Source of the DNA: Dermanyssus gallinae
Lineage: Eukaryota > Arthropoda > Arachnida > Mesostigmata > Dermanyssidae
NCBI GenBank assembly: GCA_003439945.1
Contig: QVRM01005617.1
Span: 68,501 to 132,500, forward strand
Length of the DNA stretch: 64,000 nucleotides
Direction: 5' to 3'
The notes beneath the pieces are model-generated. The model did not search any database. It saw only the letters and a list, made by a program, of their open reading frames with translations, and had not been told where the DNA came from. Position numbers and translations under genes: made by a program. Positions 44,034-55,841 of this stretch are shown here, piece by piece (the stretch's first letter is position 1; each line of letters starts with the position of its first letter).

Positions 44034-46158
44034 CTACAATTCGTTTCTGACGAGTAAATCGGCTTCGTAGGCAGAAAACACTCGGCGACAATTTTCTTCG
44101 TGAGGTAGGCCATCGAGAAGGGTGGGTGTGTCGCTCAGAGATAGAACCTGCCTGCTCTGATCGAACTTTGGCCAGCGTACAGCCCGAAAGGCAGGCTCGT
44201 GTCCTCTGGCAAAGTCGGCGACCATGCGAACGGTGTCGCGGGTAAACTGCTTATCGGCTGCATCGACGTGCCGCAACGACAAGAGGGACCCACTCAAGCT
44301 CACATGGGAACAAAAGTGGAACACGCCGAACTTCTTCGGATCGACACCAAAGTAGGTGTCACGAAGCATTCGATCGAAGCGATACATGTACACGTTGTCG
44401 TTGTTGTGCTTGCTGTAGCTGTCAACGAACGCGTTCATCGGGCATTTGTACGCGCCGTCACCAACGAACCGCGTGGCCGCCAGCAGTTTCGTCGGATAGC
44501 GACTGAGGTACGCGTCTATAATCGTCTGCCGAACGTCACTGCTGTTGAAGTTCAACGAGAACTTGTACAACCGTGACAGTTTGGCGCACCAGTCCAGAAA
44601 TTTTGCCTCTGTGGTGAGGTCCGGGTCGGCTGCGGAGCTCATTTGGCCGCGCACAAATAGCGAACCTTCGTCTCGGTTGTACCCGATCATCATTCGAACC
44701 TTCGCGTAGTTGGCGGCGTTCTCGCGAATATCGGCCTCAGCCCGTCTCGGTAGGAACTGTCCGTCGAGTGTCGGATGGAACGTACGAATTGGACTGTAGT
44801 TTTCGGGATCATACGACAGGTCGCTGAGACGCTCCGCATCCTGGCCACGCAGGCAGTCGACCATGTTCTTGTCGGTCGGACAGTCCACCTTGCGGGCGAT
44901 CTCGCGAATTCTGCGCGCCGTTACGTCGCTTCGGGCCGCCACGCCCGAAGAGATGACGCCCGTGTTCATGATCACGCTGTGAAACAAGCCCCGCGAACGC
45001 GTCATCGGACTCATGACGAGTGCGGCGATCGAAATCGAACCGGCACTTATTCCCATGAGTGTCACACGACCCGGATCGCCGCCAAAGTCGTCGATATGCT
45101 CGTGGACCCACTCAAGGGCGCGAACCTGGTCGTGAAGACCCAGATTCGTTGACGTGTCGTTGCCTTCGTCGGTATCGATGAAACCAAAGATGCCCAGCCG
45201 ATAGCTGATTGATACGACGACCAGGTCTCCAAGTGCCGCTAACGGCGCACCACTCATGTAAGGGTCGGACGTGCCTCCACTCGAGAAACCGCCGCCATGT
45301 ATAAGCACGACCACCTGAACAGAAAGAGATCGACATAACGAACAAACAACAAACTCGGAGGATCAGAGCAACATATGTTCACAATAAGGCAAGGTCTATG
45401 TCGATATATATATATATATATATAATTTTTTTCTTACCATATTTTCGTATATATGTATATTTTTTTTAAACCATATTTTCGAACCATGCGCGTGTTAAAG
45501 GTGTGCAATATGGTTCAGGCATCGGATATTTCTCTACGTCACAACAAACACTCTGACGTCGACAAGAACCGGAAAAAACAGACTACCATCTACCATGACG
45601 TATAAAACCAGTACCACATCGTTTCGGCTATTGATACTGTTCGACTGCTGTGTGCGCAAAGCTGCGAGCGTATCTTGGGATGGATGCCGGGAGCTTGTTT
45701 GTGAGGCCGCGACAACTTACAGCCTTCAGGTCGCCGCGGCGGGTGCCTGCTCGACGGAACACGTTCAGGTACAGGCAGTCCTCAGACGTATTGTGGCGAT
45801 TTAACGCCGAAATCCCAATTGCCGGCTGAACGCAGTGAGGAGCAAATGAGTCCGCGCGCTGAACGTGTTGGTCGGATCGGTTGTTGTCTGGCTTCTGGGG
45901 CATCATGAAGCGTCGAGCTCCCACCGGCGGTTTAGCAAACGGAATGCCGAGAAACGACTCCACCGGACTCGAACCGGCGCCGTCGGCGTCGTCGTCGATA
46001 ACGAAGTCGTCATTGAGGAGGCGACCCACAAATGTGGCTTGACTCGTGGCGACCTCGGGCGGAGGACTACTTTTCAGCTCAGCGACATTTGACGCCAACA
46101 CTACGATTAGGCAGTTTAGTAGTAGTAGTGCTGCCATCCTCAATAAGACGACGTGCAT
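44034..46158 (-). CDS. Secreted type-B carboxylesterase 1
   Basis: Two exons, 46158-45721 and 45314-44034, joined in phase 0 (donor GCT|GTAAGT, acceptor TTCTGTTCAG) to 572 residues, a normal length. The family hydrolyses esters of carboxylic acids, and some members handle drugs or act on acetylcholine. A signal peptide covers about 1-22. The EDCLYLNVF motif closes exon 1 and IHGGGF (oxyanion hole) opens exon 2. The nucleophile elbow GISAG has Ser236, the acid is Glu362 in NRDEGSLF and the base is probably His479 in GVFHFCS. The usual acid after this His (HGxE/D type) is absent, so either the loop differs or activity is altered. Its paralogue is 52653-54529, with the same intron place. No acetylcholinesterase-specific feature was confirmed. 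Confidence 0.9.
45404..45424. repeat. (TA)n in carboxylesterase 1 intron
   Basis: About 20 bases of TA in the 406-nt intron. Confidence 0.8.
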
Positions 46159-46388
46159 ACTGCAATTACAATGACGACGATAACGGAACAGTGGTCATCC
46201 GTAAGTTTATTCGTAATTTGCAACGATTTGCCAATTCTAGAGACGGAGGCGGAAGTGTAAAAACAGCTGGCTAGTTATGCACTATCTTACCTAAGTGAAT
46301 TAATTGATATAGATTGTATTTATTCATATAACTACTTCACTATGTTAGCACTTATATATAGCACAACAATAATAATAATAATAATAAC

Positions 46389-46428
<40 letters not shown>

Positions 46429-46980
46429 GAACGTCGAATAATACATATGATAAATGAGGCAACACGCTTGCAAATATACATGGAAACGAAGTAGTCAACA
46501 CCTACAGCATATCCATAATACACAACAATTATAGACAAAAACAAGCGAATAAATATAACTATCTAATTTACGTGGGTGTACGCCTACCCAAAGCATAACC
46601 AGTAAACTTAGTAGTACGCCATAGTAAAGTATCTAATATTTTTGGAATGCAGATTCAGGTTTCGGGGGGGGGGGGGGGAGGGGACATGCAAGTGTGTGCT
46701 CAGTAGACTTCAAGGATACTGAGGGCATTAGGGAAGTTGTTCCATGCTTAGCTCGAGCTTTTAGTTCGAGTGCTTAGTTCGACGGGGGGGTACGAACTAG
46801 TGGAGACGCGATTTTCGTAGGTACGACACAACGCATTTTTTAAAAAAAATCCAGAAACCCGCAGCGCGTTTATTTTTGCCACCGTGAGTCGATTAGATCA
46901 ACTCGACAAGTACCACGTATTCTGAGTTATGTTGTAATGATATCCACGTTTAAGCGCACCACACTCCCGGCCAACATTTG
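46159..46980. other. Carboxylesterase 1 upstream DNA
   Basis: Holds an (AAT)n tract (46368-46428) and a G run with about 13 consecutive G near 46664. No TATA box was singled out. Confidence 0.5.
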
Positions 46981-48560
46981 TCACTCGAGCACTGCGCAGT
47001 CCGGGCCAGACCGTCTACAAGCCAGACCGTCTACGTAGCAGCTACTCCCGTAATTCGGCGTTGATCTCTGCTGGTCTACGCCGCAGCTGCTCGGCCCTTT
47101 ACGTCCAGCAAGCGCGGGTGATTTGAACCTGGCGTATTGCGGGCGATTTGAAAACACAGTGTACACTGTGTTTTTTCTCCCAAATCTTCGACTGCCGCTA
47201 ACTGATTCTTTGATCTCATGTACTCGTTTAATGATTGAGTTCAATGCATTTATTTTTGCCTCCAGACAATATTTACATATGCACTCGTCTATTTCATAAC
47301 AATTTCCACTCAAACAAATAAGGTCGTGGTAACCATGCCGTGTTGTTCGGCATATTGAAGATCTGTTTTTCTGTAATGACAATTTCCATTTATTGATGCA
47401 AAAACAGGATCCTGAACATAGAGGCCCATTACAAATGCTATGTTGCGGGTTTCTCTAGATTCTCTGTAGGCCTTTAAGATTTGTGTACTGAACGGTATCT
47501 TGTCTAGTACTCAATCCTCTACTAGTGTGCGTTCGTGGCTTAGCTTTAGTGCAAGCTACGCCGATGCGTTCCTTTGCAAGCCCAGCTTGCGCTTTATGAA
47601 ATAAGATTTTGTTTTATCTATGTTTTGCAAAGCTGTAATTGTAGAATGGGGGGCAATTGCGTGAAGGTAGTTTATTACTATAAGAGCAATTTTTGTCGTA
47701 AATATATTTAGCGCGATTTTTGGGTTTATATTAGTAACGTTTTCTACTAGAATCGTAGCCGCCGTGGCCTTGCTATGCATTTTCTCTATATGTCTGCTGA
47801 ATGACAGCCGGGGGTCACTGTTATTCAATATTTATTTTCCCTATCTTATTGCACCCGCCATCTGCAGCGTACGTTCCGTTTACTAAATCGTAGTATCTTT
47901 GTTTTGGCGATGTTAATTGTCAGTCGGTTTTCTTGGCACCAGTCTGAGGCTTCCTGTAGATAAAACTGCTAATGCTTTCGTGGATTTGCAAGCACTACTA
48001 AGTCGTCGGCATAAAATGCATGTGTCGCTTTTATTTCGAAGGGCGTCCGCTAAGCCAGCTATATACAGTATAAAAAGGAACGGGCTTGCGGAGTCACTCT
48101 GGACAGCTTTAGTTTTCTGTGCTACTGGCCTGCTGACACAATGAGCCCCGTTTTTGATAGTAATTAGATTCACTAGCAGCATGCCACGTATCAGATTATA
48201 CATAGTTCCCTCTATAGAATATTGGCTTTGAAGTACTTTAAGAAGTTTGTCTTTTTTTTAAGACACTTCAAGACATTTTTCTTTTTATAAATTGGCTGCA
48301 AGAAGTTTTCTCTATTCTTCCGGTATTTGCCGCTGCGTAGGCATGCATTGAACAATTTAGTTAATGGCGTGCACAGAAAACGTATATTTCTTTTGCTATG
48401 TGCTCATACACAATTTGGTCAGAGCCCGCAGATTGACCATTTTCTTTGGATTTGATTACATTAGCGACCTCTTATTCCGTGACCTCTTATTCTGTAAATG
48501 CTAGATCACAAGTATTTTCCCTTGGAGGTAGGAGGTCATTACCGTATAGGCGCGTAAAAT
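46981..48560 (-). pseudogene. Jockey-like reverse transcriptase pseudogene
   Basis: Minus-strand pieces in order: AFTE-EVA and KSKENGQSAGSDQIVYEHI (RT start) near 48560-48400; LTKLFNACLRSGKY and ENFLQPIYKKKNV near 48370-48270; SPFLFILYIAGLADAL near 48060; FYADDLVVLANPRK with YADD at 48013-48002; and DPRLSFSRHIEKMHSKATAA (thumb) from 47820. A Cys-rich open stretch at 47382-46981 may be its C-terminus. Frames shift several times, so it is dead. The order of motifs fits the jockey/CR1 side of non-LTR elements. Confidence 0.75.
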
Positions 48561-49419
48561 GAAGTATCCACTCATTGTCATTTATTAATGGATTTGGTAA
48601 AGTGGCTCGTTTTGGAAGGAGTATCCATGGTTCTGTAGCACTTTGTTTTACGCGCGTCATACGCTAAATTATCGCATATGTTTGTTTAATCTTTTTAAAA
48701 ATCCGTTGCATGCCAGCAAGTCGTTGGAATCCCCCCGAGCTAAAACCGTGTGACTGCAGATAGTGTATTTTATGGCTTCGCACTCTCCATCAAACCATGG
48801 GATCTTCGTTCGACATAACCTCAATTGCATTCTTCCTCAAAGTAAGATAAATATGTTGTATTCATTTTATTGGTGCTGTACATTTACACCGAGGTTCACA
48901 ACTCATCAAAGCCGTCAGAGGTTTGTGTGGAGTGTTTATATTACATGTCTACTTATCAACTACTAGCGTGTTCGAATGCTATTCAAGTATTTTGTGATCT
49001 GCATCTGCTTTCTTGCCAAACACCGAATTATGTTTAACAATTTGTTTCACGTTGCTGTAGCTTTACGTTAAAAAGTACAGTGTCATATATGCACATCGAG
49101 CGCAGGGATTGGAATGTCCTCCTGCTACTTATCATTCCTGAAGCTTCCGCGACAAGCGTTAATGGCCAAACTTATCTCATGCGGACTTAGTTCCGCCAGG
49201 TTGTTTGAACATTAAAGGTCGAATGTGACTTAGTTCCGCCAGGTTGTTTGAACATTAAAGGTCGAATGTCTATTAGGACGTTTACAAGGAGGTCTGTGTT
49301 TTTGTTTTTGGGACTCGTCGGCAGACATCTTTCGCCCGGAAGCGCCGCATGTCGCGTGCAGGTGCATTAGTCATACGACCACACTGAAGTAATACCACAA
49401 GTATCCCGGTCATGTAGGT
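48561..49419. other. Spacer with a 43-base tandem duplication
   Basis: The segment starting GACTTAGTTCCGCCAGGTTG occurs twice in direct succession (about 49185-49227 and 49228-49270). Left of it may be more of the retroelement, but no motif was seen. Confidence 0.5.
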
Positions 49420-49515
49420 TAGGGGGTCACCAGGTTTTTAGTGGGTTTGAGAGTCCCACACTACCCAGACCAAAGGGTGTGCGTTATGCATTTTTGTTCC
49501 TGGCCCCTGTAAAAA
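49420..49515 (+). repeat. 3'-UTR-like repeat, first copy
   Basis: Has TTTAGTGGGTTTGAGAGTCC and ends in a run of A (from 49509). It is similar to 50745-50850, which follows an R1-like C-terminus, so this is probably another 3' end of that family with its A tail. Confidence 0.5.
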
Positions 49516-49784
49516 AAAAAAAAAAACATACGACCGACTTGTTTTGTATACCCTGGCAGTACCCTCCGTACGTATAATGCCGTACAACAGCCTAGATAAT
49601 TGTCGAAAGCAACCCAGAACAAGTACAAAGGCGTGAAGTAGGACTGCAAACAGCCGAACACTTTTTAGACGCAGACGCATCGCAAATAAGTGTACAACGA
49701 GGCATTGCACATCTAGATTACTTTAACAAAGTTGTTTGTTGTTTTTTGTAGTTATGAATTTTTATAAAAAATTAAAAACAGGTT

Positions 49785-49875
49785 TTGCGTTATGGATTAG
49801 TTTGTGTGCTAGCTGACCCCCTCGAAGGTCACCATTAAAACACTAATCGCTTTTTGACATCGTCATTATTGAATT

Positions 49876-49913
<38 letters not shown>

Positions 49914-50131
49914 CGTCGACATCGTCACCACTAAAACACTAATCGCTTTTTGACATCGTCACCATTGAATTTATTTGACATCGGTTCCCACAAACGCGTT
50001 TACTAATAAAACGCCGCCGGGGGAGGGGAGTTGACGGGGCGAAATTTTAAATTTTTTCTCAATTAGCCTAATTGAGGATTTAAGTCTTTTTCGAGGGGGT
50101 CAGCTGGCAACCAACTAATCCATAACGCAAC
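49785..50131. repeat. Short element with about 40-bp inverted ends
   Basis: The left arm 49785-49826 (TTGCGTTATGGATTAG...AGCTGACCCCCTCGA) is the inverse of 50091-50131 except for a few central bases. It is about 347 bases long and has no ORF. Inside are a (TA)n tract at 49879-49908 and a repeated block (ACACTAATCGCTTTTTGACA at about 49841 and 49935). It fits a miniature inverted-repeat element. Confidence 0.65.
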
Positions 50132-50226
50132 GGAGATTTATTCTTTTTTGTTTTAGTCTAGTCGCGAGTGGCGCCTAGCGCTATTGTTTGACTTAGAAAT
50201 AAGAATTAAACTTGTGTGGGCGTGTA

Positions 50227-50860
50227 TCTGCCAGATTGGCCAGGGGACGCCCGGGCTACAACGAACGTTGTAGGCACGCATATTTGCGTACTGTGCGACT
50301 CTGGAGAAACGGACAACGTAGAGCATACTGTTCTGCGGTGTGATGCTCTCAGGTAAGCACGGGATGCAGCACCAACCGCTGTGAGAGGCCGACCCATCAA
50401 GGAGGTGGTCTCCCATATGATGACTTCGGCGGAGGCATGAATGGAGGCAACGAACTTGTTCGACGCTGTTGTGACACTCAAGACAGCCAAGACAATCAAG
50501 ACAGGCGGGAGAGGTTTGAGCGGGTCTCTCGGGAGAGTGGTCGAGACGAGGAGTTGAGGGAGGGGGGAGGGGGTGGGGAGCAGCCAGGCCCTTATGGTCT
50601 CGACGCACCCTCACAGGACGGATTACAAAATGGCATCCCCCTATCCAACCGCAGGTAGACATGCGGGGATTGAAGGAGAACGGCAGAGACGCCTTTCTCA
50701 CGGCTTCGATGTAATGCCAAAGTAATACCGAGCCTGGGGGGTGGGGAGGAATCCGGGTTTAGTGGGTTTGCGAGTCTCACACTAGTCACGCAGGCTCTTA
50801 GTGGCGCATGTGCATTATTTATTCCCGAAACCTCCCAGAACAAAAAAAAGAAAAGCACGG
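50227..50860 (+). pseudogene. R1-like C-terminal fragment and 3' UTR
   Basis: The frame reads THICVLCDSGETDNVEHTVL then RCDAL, a CxxC...HxxxxC finger, followed by the type of tail seen in R1-clade ORF2 (MMTSAEA, NLFDAVVTLKTA). A stop follows the finger closely and more follow. The 3' part has TTTAGTGGGTTTGCGAGTCT and an A-rich end near 50840. Confidence 0.6.
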
Positions 50861-50861
50861 G

Positions 50862-51470
50862 TGTCATGCGCCTGAGACGTTGGCTTATTTCGCTTAGATG
50901 TGCGATACAACACACAAACAAACAAGGAGACATGACGACGTCTGTGATCGCGTGGCGCGTTTTCTCCGCGAGAGGGTTCATGAGGTGGTTCGTGAGCGAG
51001 TATTTAGTCGACCGGGCGCACCGGGTTCAAAGCCCGACCTCGTAATAACAACACCAACAACACCTACCGAGGTCTGGGTTTTAGATGCCGAGGTTTTCGG
51101 CCCGAACAGGGATTTCGCAAAAGCGCGGCAGGACAAAATCACCAAATTTTTACAGTTGCTAAGAGCGGCGTTCCCCGACCCGCAAAAACCTCGCAGATTC
51201 AGATCCATCACTATCAGATTAGGATCCATCACTATCTTTATGAGTGGTGTATGTGACTCCCGAATCTGCGAGTACGCTCTTGGGGCTCGGTGTTACGAAG
51301 AGGAATTTTATGGATCTTACCGTTTAACCGTTGCAAGGCACTTCCGTGGATATACCGCTCGCACCGGGTCCATAAGAGCGGGGGCTATTAACGGATATAC
51401 CGCTCGCACCGGGTCCATAAGAGCGGGGGCTACCAACAAGCAAGGTTACGGACAGCAGATTTAAGTGACG
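50862..51470 (+). pseudogene. R2-like element: finger and restriction-like endonuclease
   Basis: The frame reads CHAPETLAYFA, a stop, then TTHKQTRRHDDVCDRVARFL, KPDLVITTP and VWVLDAEVFG...DKITKF. This is the order of the Cys/His region and the restriction-like endonuclease (RHD/N, KPD, D.E, K) at the end of R2/NeSL-type proteins. The in-frame TAG at 50895, a short duplication (GATCCATCACTATC twice near 51205) and the missing upstream RT show a dead 5'-truncated copy. A second copy is at 62122-62640. Confidence 0.7.
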
Positions 51471-52083
51471 TTGTTTTACCACCAACAAGATGACGGTTGC
51501 GCGTAAAGTGCATATACTCCCGAATCTGCGAGTACGCTCTTGGGGCTCGGTGTCACGAAGAGGATTTTTATGGATCTTATTGTTTAACCGTTGCAAGGCA
51601 CTTCCGAGGATATACCGCTCGCATCGGGTCCATGGATCTTACCGTTTAACCGTTGCAAGGCACTTCCGAGGATATACCGCTCCCACCGGGTCCATAAGAG
51701 CGGGGGCTACCAACGGATATACCGCTCGCACCGGGTCCATAAGAGCGGGGGCTACTAACAAGCAAGGTTACGGACAGCAGATTTAAGTGACATTTTTTTT
51801 ACCACCAACAAGATGACGGTTGCGTGTAAAGTGCATATACTCCCGAGTCTGCGAGTACGCTCTTGGGGCTCTGTGTCACGAAGAGGAATCGCTCTTGGGG
51901 CTCGGTGTCACGAAGAGGAATTTTATGGATCTTACCGTTTAACCGTTGCAAGGCACTTCCGAGGATATACCGCTCGCACCGGGTCCATAAGAGCGGGGGC
52001 TACCAACAAGCAAGGTTACGGACAGCAGATTTAAGTGACATTTTTTTACCACCAACAAGATGACGGTTGCGCGTAAAGTGCAT
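51250..52083. repeat. Tandem array of the R2-like 3' region
   Basis: Three copies of a block that begins at TCTGCGAGTACGCTCTTGGG (about 51260, 51525, 51847) and runs through CTTCCG(A/T)GGATATACCGCTC, CACCGGGTCCATAAGAGCGG and TTACGGACAGCAGATTTAAG. Periods are about 265 and 320 bases, with smaller duplications inside. Confidence 0.85.
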
Positions 52084-52104
52084 TTTGACTAAAGGCGACG
52101 GGCG

Positions 52105-52515
52105 TATCTCTTACAATGCAATTACGGCCTGCTCTGCTCTAGGTGTCCCCACGAAATTAGTAAAAGTGTCCCATAAAATAAAGCAGATACATAGATTACC
52201 CCACAATTTTTATCAAGGCGAGCACTGTTGAGTGTGCAAACGTGTAACCCACGAAACCAGTAAAAGTGTCCCAAGAATAAATACATAGATTACTTACTAC
52301 CACGCGCGCGGCCTATCTCTTACAATGCAATTACGGCCTGATCTGCTCTAGGTGTCTCCACGAAATTAGTAAAAGTGTCCCATAAAATAAAGCAGATTAC
52401 TTCACAATTTTTATCAAGGCGAGCACTGTTGAGTGTGCAAACGTGTAACCCACGAAACCAGTAAAAGTGTCCCAAGAATAAATACATAGATTACTTACTA
52501 CCACGCGCGCGGCCC
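52105..52515. repeat. 209-base tandem duplication
   Basis: TATCTCTTACAATGCAATTA begins at 52105 and again at 52314. Both units include CACTGTTGAGTGTGCAAACG, related to the tail of the R2-like family. The second unit lacks a few bases. Confidence 0.85.
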
Positions 52516-52652
52516 ACCCAACAGAACTCTCAGAACATGTATATCGGTATACATATTTTCATGTACACCGACACGAGATTTATTGGCCAAACAACCGAAC
52601 GAACAGTTAGCTATCAATAATTGCTACTGCTACTACCGTGCGAGTTTAATCA

Positions 52653-54529
52653 TCATTCCGATGGGTAATCGTAGTACTTGAATACTTTCTCGCAAGTTTC
52701 CGTATATGGAACAGCCTCCATGACAGCCGGCTTATCATCCTTGAACTCCAGGTACGTGGGGCGCTGCGAGAAGTCCGGCCACGTGACTTCGCGAAACACC
52801 GGCGCTTGGCCAGAGTTTGCGGCGAAGCTTGCTATCATAGCGATGGCGTCCATAATGTACTTCCGATCCTCCGGCTGGATATCGGGTGCAATATGATCGG
52901 CCAGCACAATCCCGGTGAAATGAATAAAGGGTCCCAAATGGAAGGCGTGGAGCATTTTCGGGTCGAGTCCCATGTACACACCTTTGAACACCCGCGTGAA
53001 GAAGTAAGCGTACGTGTGCTTGTCGTGCGGGCCGTATGCCCGAACGAACCCGTTCGTGGGACAGGCAAAGCTGCCATCGGTGATAAACCTAACCAGGTGA
53101 ACAAAATTCATCATGCCCTGCGACTCCGAGAAGCCATACGTGTTGAAGACATTCGTGCGCACGTCTTCCTGGTCGAACGAAAGGCGGTACTTGTAACCGT
53201 TCGCGAATTTGGCCAGCGTCTTCGCAATAGACTCGTTCGTCTTAACATCCGGCAGGCCCTTCGACGGGTCGAAGTAATAGCCGGCAAACATACTGCCCTC
53301 GTCGTGCGAGTAGCCGATGATCAGCGGAACCCTGACAAAGTAGCGCGGCGAAAACTCTTTGGGATCCTCGACGTGCTTCGGAATGAAGTATCCGTCGGCC
53401 GACGGGTAGTAGGTCAGAGCGGGGCTGAAGTTCTCGATGTCAACGGACAACTCTATGAGCTTTTCGACGCTAGTCGACTGCAGGCACTTCAGCAGCTCGT
53501 GTTCGTCGTCGGTCTGCGAGCAGCCAGCTCGATTTGCCACGTCACGCAAGCGCTGATGAGTGTCTTCCGACTTGGCAAACAGGCTCGGGGCGAACACGCC
53601 CGCGTCCATGACGGCGCTGTGGAATAGCTTCGTTCCCCGATACACGGGACTCATCAGATGAGCGCTAATCGACATTGAGCCCGCGCTGCCGCCCAGCAGC
53701 GTCACGCGGTTAGGGTCGCCGCCAAAATCCCGGATGTTGTCTCGCACCCACTCGAACACCAGCATTTGATCCCAGAGGCCGGCGTTGCCGTGAACGACCG
53801 GTGGTATGTCCGCAAAGCCAAGAATTCCCAATCTGTAGTTGAAACTCACGGTTACAACATCGCCGAGAGTCGCTAATGGCGCCGCGTTGTATATGATATC
53901 AGCACTCGACCCGACCGCGAACCCACCTCCGTGAATCACAACGATCACCTGCATCAAGAAGGGGTGGGCAAGAAAAAGAAAACAAAATCAACATAAGGGT
54001 CTAGAGAAACGTAAAGAAACCAGGGTCTAGAGAAACTATAATAGGAACCAGCGCACGAGATTCTCTCGCATTGAAGCTCTAGCATCAATGGCCTAGGAAA
54101 GACATGACTGATGGCATTGAGCAAAGCAACGCGTGTCGCGTATCTAAGCTTACTTACGGGCTTATCTGAGCCCTGGTGAGTTCCCTGCTTGCGAAACACG
54201 TTGAGGTTGAGGCAGTCCTCGTTTTCCGCCACGTCCGGGATTGGCATTGGAAGCAACATCGGCTGCGGGCATCGGAATCCAAACGCCTTTGCGGAGATAT
54301 TTGTCGTGGGCGGCGCGCGGACCGGCTTTTGAAACCGCTGCTCGCCGACCGGTGGCTGGCCATAGCGTATACCGAGGAAGGCTTCATAGGGCACACCCTG
54401 TACACTACCAGTTATACCGGAAACGTGACCTAGTTTCTGCGACTCGACCACCGGTGTCGAGTCATCCGAATAGGCAGGAACTAACGACAGACCACTGAGT
54501 ATCAAGATGGCAGCCACCGCGCGCATCAT
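52653..54529 (-). CDS. Secreted type-B carboxylesterase 2
   Basis: Two exons, 54529-54158 and 53948-52653, phase 0 (donor CCC|GTAAGTAAG, acceptor TTGATGCAG), 555 residues. The signal peptide is about 1-20 (MMRAVAAILILSGLSLVPAY). EDCLNLNVF stands before the intron and VIVVIHGGGF after it. The nucleophile elbow GGSAG has Ser212, the acid is Glu341 in SHDEGSM and the base is probably His461 in LHAFHLGP. As in carboxylesterase 1, the acid usually found after this His is missing. AATAAA is at 52584-52579, about 70 bases past the stop. With carboxylesterase 1 it forms a paralogous pair about 6.5 kb apart. Two Met codons start the frame; the outer one was chosen. Confidence 0.9.
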
Positions 54530-54636
54530 GGCGGCGAAACCCGTTGACGTCGCGTAATCTTCCCAGAAAAAAAAGAAAAAACACGTTTACACGGTTTGCA
54601 TGTTGGCGAATGATGGGTAAAATGGTTGCATATGCA

Positions 54637-55015
54637 ATTCTTCAACGCAAGAGTTTGCATGTATATTGCGGTTGCTCTATTCTACAAAAGTTGCATAATA
54701 TATATATATGTATATAAAAATATATAATATATATATTTTGAACTACATATATATCATATATACCATATACATCCCGATTCTTCAACGCAAAAGTTTGCAT
54801 GTATATAGCGGCTGCTCTATTCTACAAGAGTTTGCATGTATATTGCGGTTGCTCTATTCTACAAAAGTTGCATAATATATATATATATATGTATATATAA
54901 ATATATAATATATATATTTTGAACTACATATATCATATATACCATATACATCCCGATTCTTCAACGCAAAAGTTTGCATGTATATAGCGGCTGCTCTATT
55001 CTACAAAAGCTGCAT

Positions 55016-55047
<32 letters not shown>

Positions 55048-55080
55048 TATATACATTTTGGACTACATATATACATCCCG
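54637..55080. repeat. Three tandem repeats upstream of carboxylesterase 2
   Basis: Units start at ATTCTTCAACGCAAGAGTTT-like sequence near 54637, 54777 and 54957. Each includes GCTCTATTCTACAA and a TA-rich tract with GAACTACATATAT, about 140-180 bases per unit. They lie about 110 bases upstream of the ATG, so they may be part of the promoter region. Confidence 0.75.
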
Positions 55081-55533
55081 GAAGATAGTTTCCAAAGGAT
55101 ATGTTGCAGGTAAACGCTACGTGTCGGTTGTATGCATGCACACTGTGGTTGCACAAATACATATACTAACCTAGTTTTTCGTTTTATTCGAACAAATTCT
55201 GAAGCAGTAGCAGGCTGTTGGTAGATGATAAATTCTAGATCCGTCAACACCCTTTTTTTAATTTGAGCGTCTAGACGACTGTTAGCTTTTTGCTTTTGTC
55301 ACAGTTTCGAGTAAGCACTCTCGCCGTCCTACGCACCGCAGACCTAATTACATACCGGAACAAACGGATAAAGTCCAATTAGGATAATTTGGCTACATTG
55401 GCAGCAAAATTGCAATTTTGACAATTAGCATTATACTTAGTAATAATAATCTCAGTAAAATATCTCAGTAAATGGCACAACTGAGAATACTACTATAACA
55501 GGGAATTACTTGAATGCCGAGCGACGGCCTCTG
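55081..55533. other. Spacer, no gene seen
   Basis: No motif recognised. Confidence 0.4.
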
Positions 55534-55708
55534 ACGCAAGAATTCCGATGCTCGCGAGTCTCCCGTAAACAGGTTCTGAGTTTTCCGATTGAATGCCGAG
55601 CAACGGCCTCTGACGCAAGAATTCCGATGCTCGCGAGTCTCCCGTAAACAGGTTAAAACTTCTACCACGCAAGAATTCCGATGCTCGCGAGTCTCCCGTA
55701 AACAGGTT
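55534..55708. repeat. Three direct repeats of 42 bases
   Basis: Near-identical units at 55534-55575, 55613-55654 and 55667-55708, each starting ACGCAAGAATTCCGATGCTC. Spacers differ in length and content, so this is not a CRISPR-like array. Confidence 0.85.
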
Positions 55709-55841
55709 AAAACTTCTACCCACACGCTGAATCAGCTTGAGTGTGAGAGGGTTTGGTCCTCCCATTGTGTCGAAAGCCGCCAATGACAAAATTAGGCGGA
55801 TAACTAACGGCAAAATATTTTCTGCAGTTGTTTAGCCTCTG

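Noticed and set aside
44199..45152. Plus-strand ORFs opposite the carboxylesterases (also 52806-53627)
   Set aside because: Antisense shadows of GC-rich coding exons.
50153..50701. 182-residue minus-strand ORF
   Set aside because: Lies opposite an R1-like fragment with a recognisable finger on the plus strand; its composition is that of a shadow.
55534..55708. CRISPR-like array
   Set aside because: Spacers are unequal and partly repeated themselves, there are just three units, and this is eukaryotic DNA.
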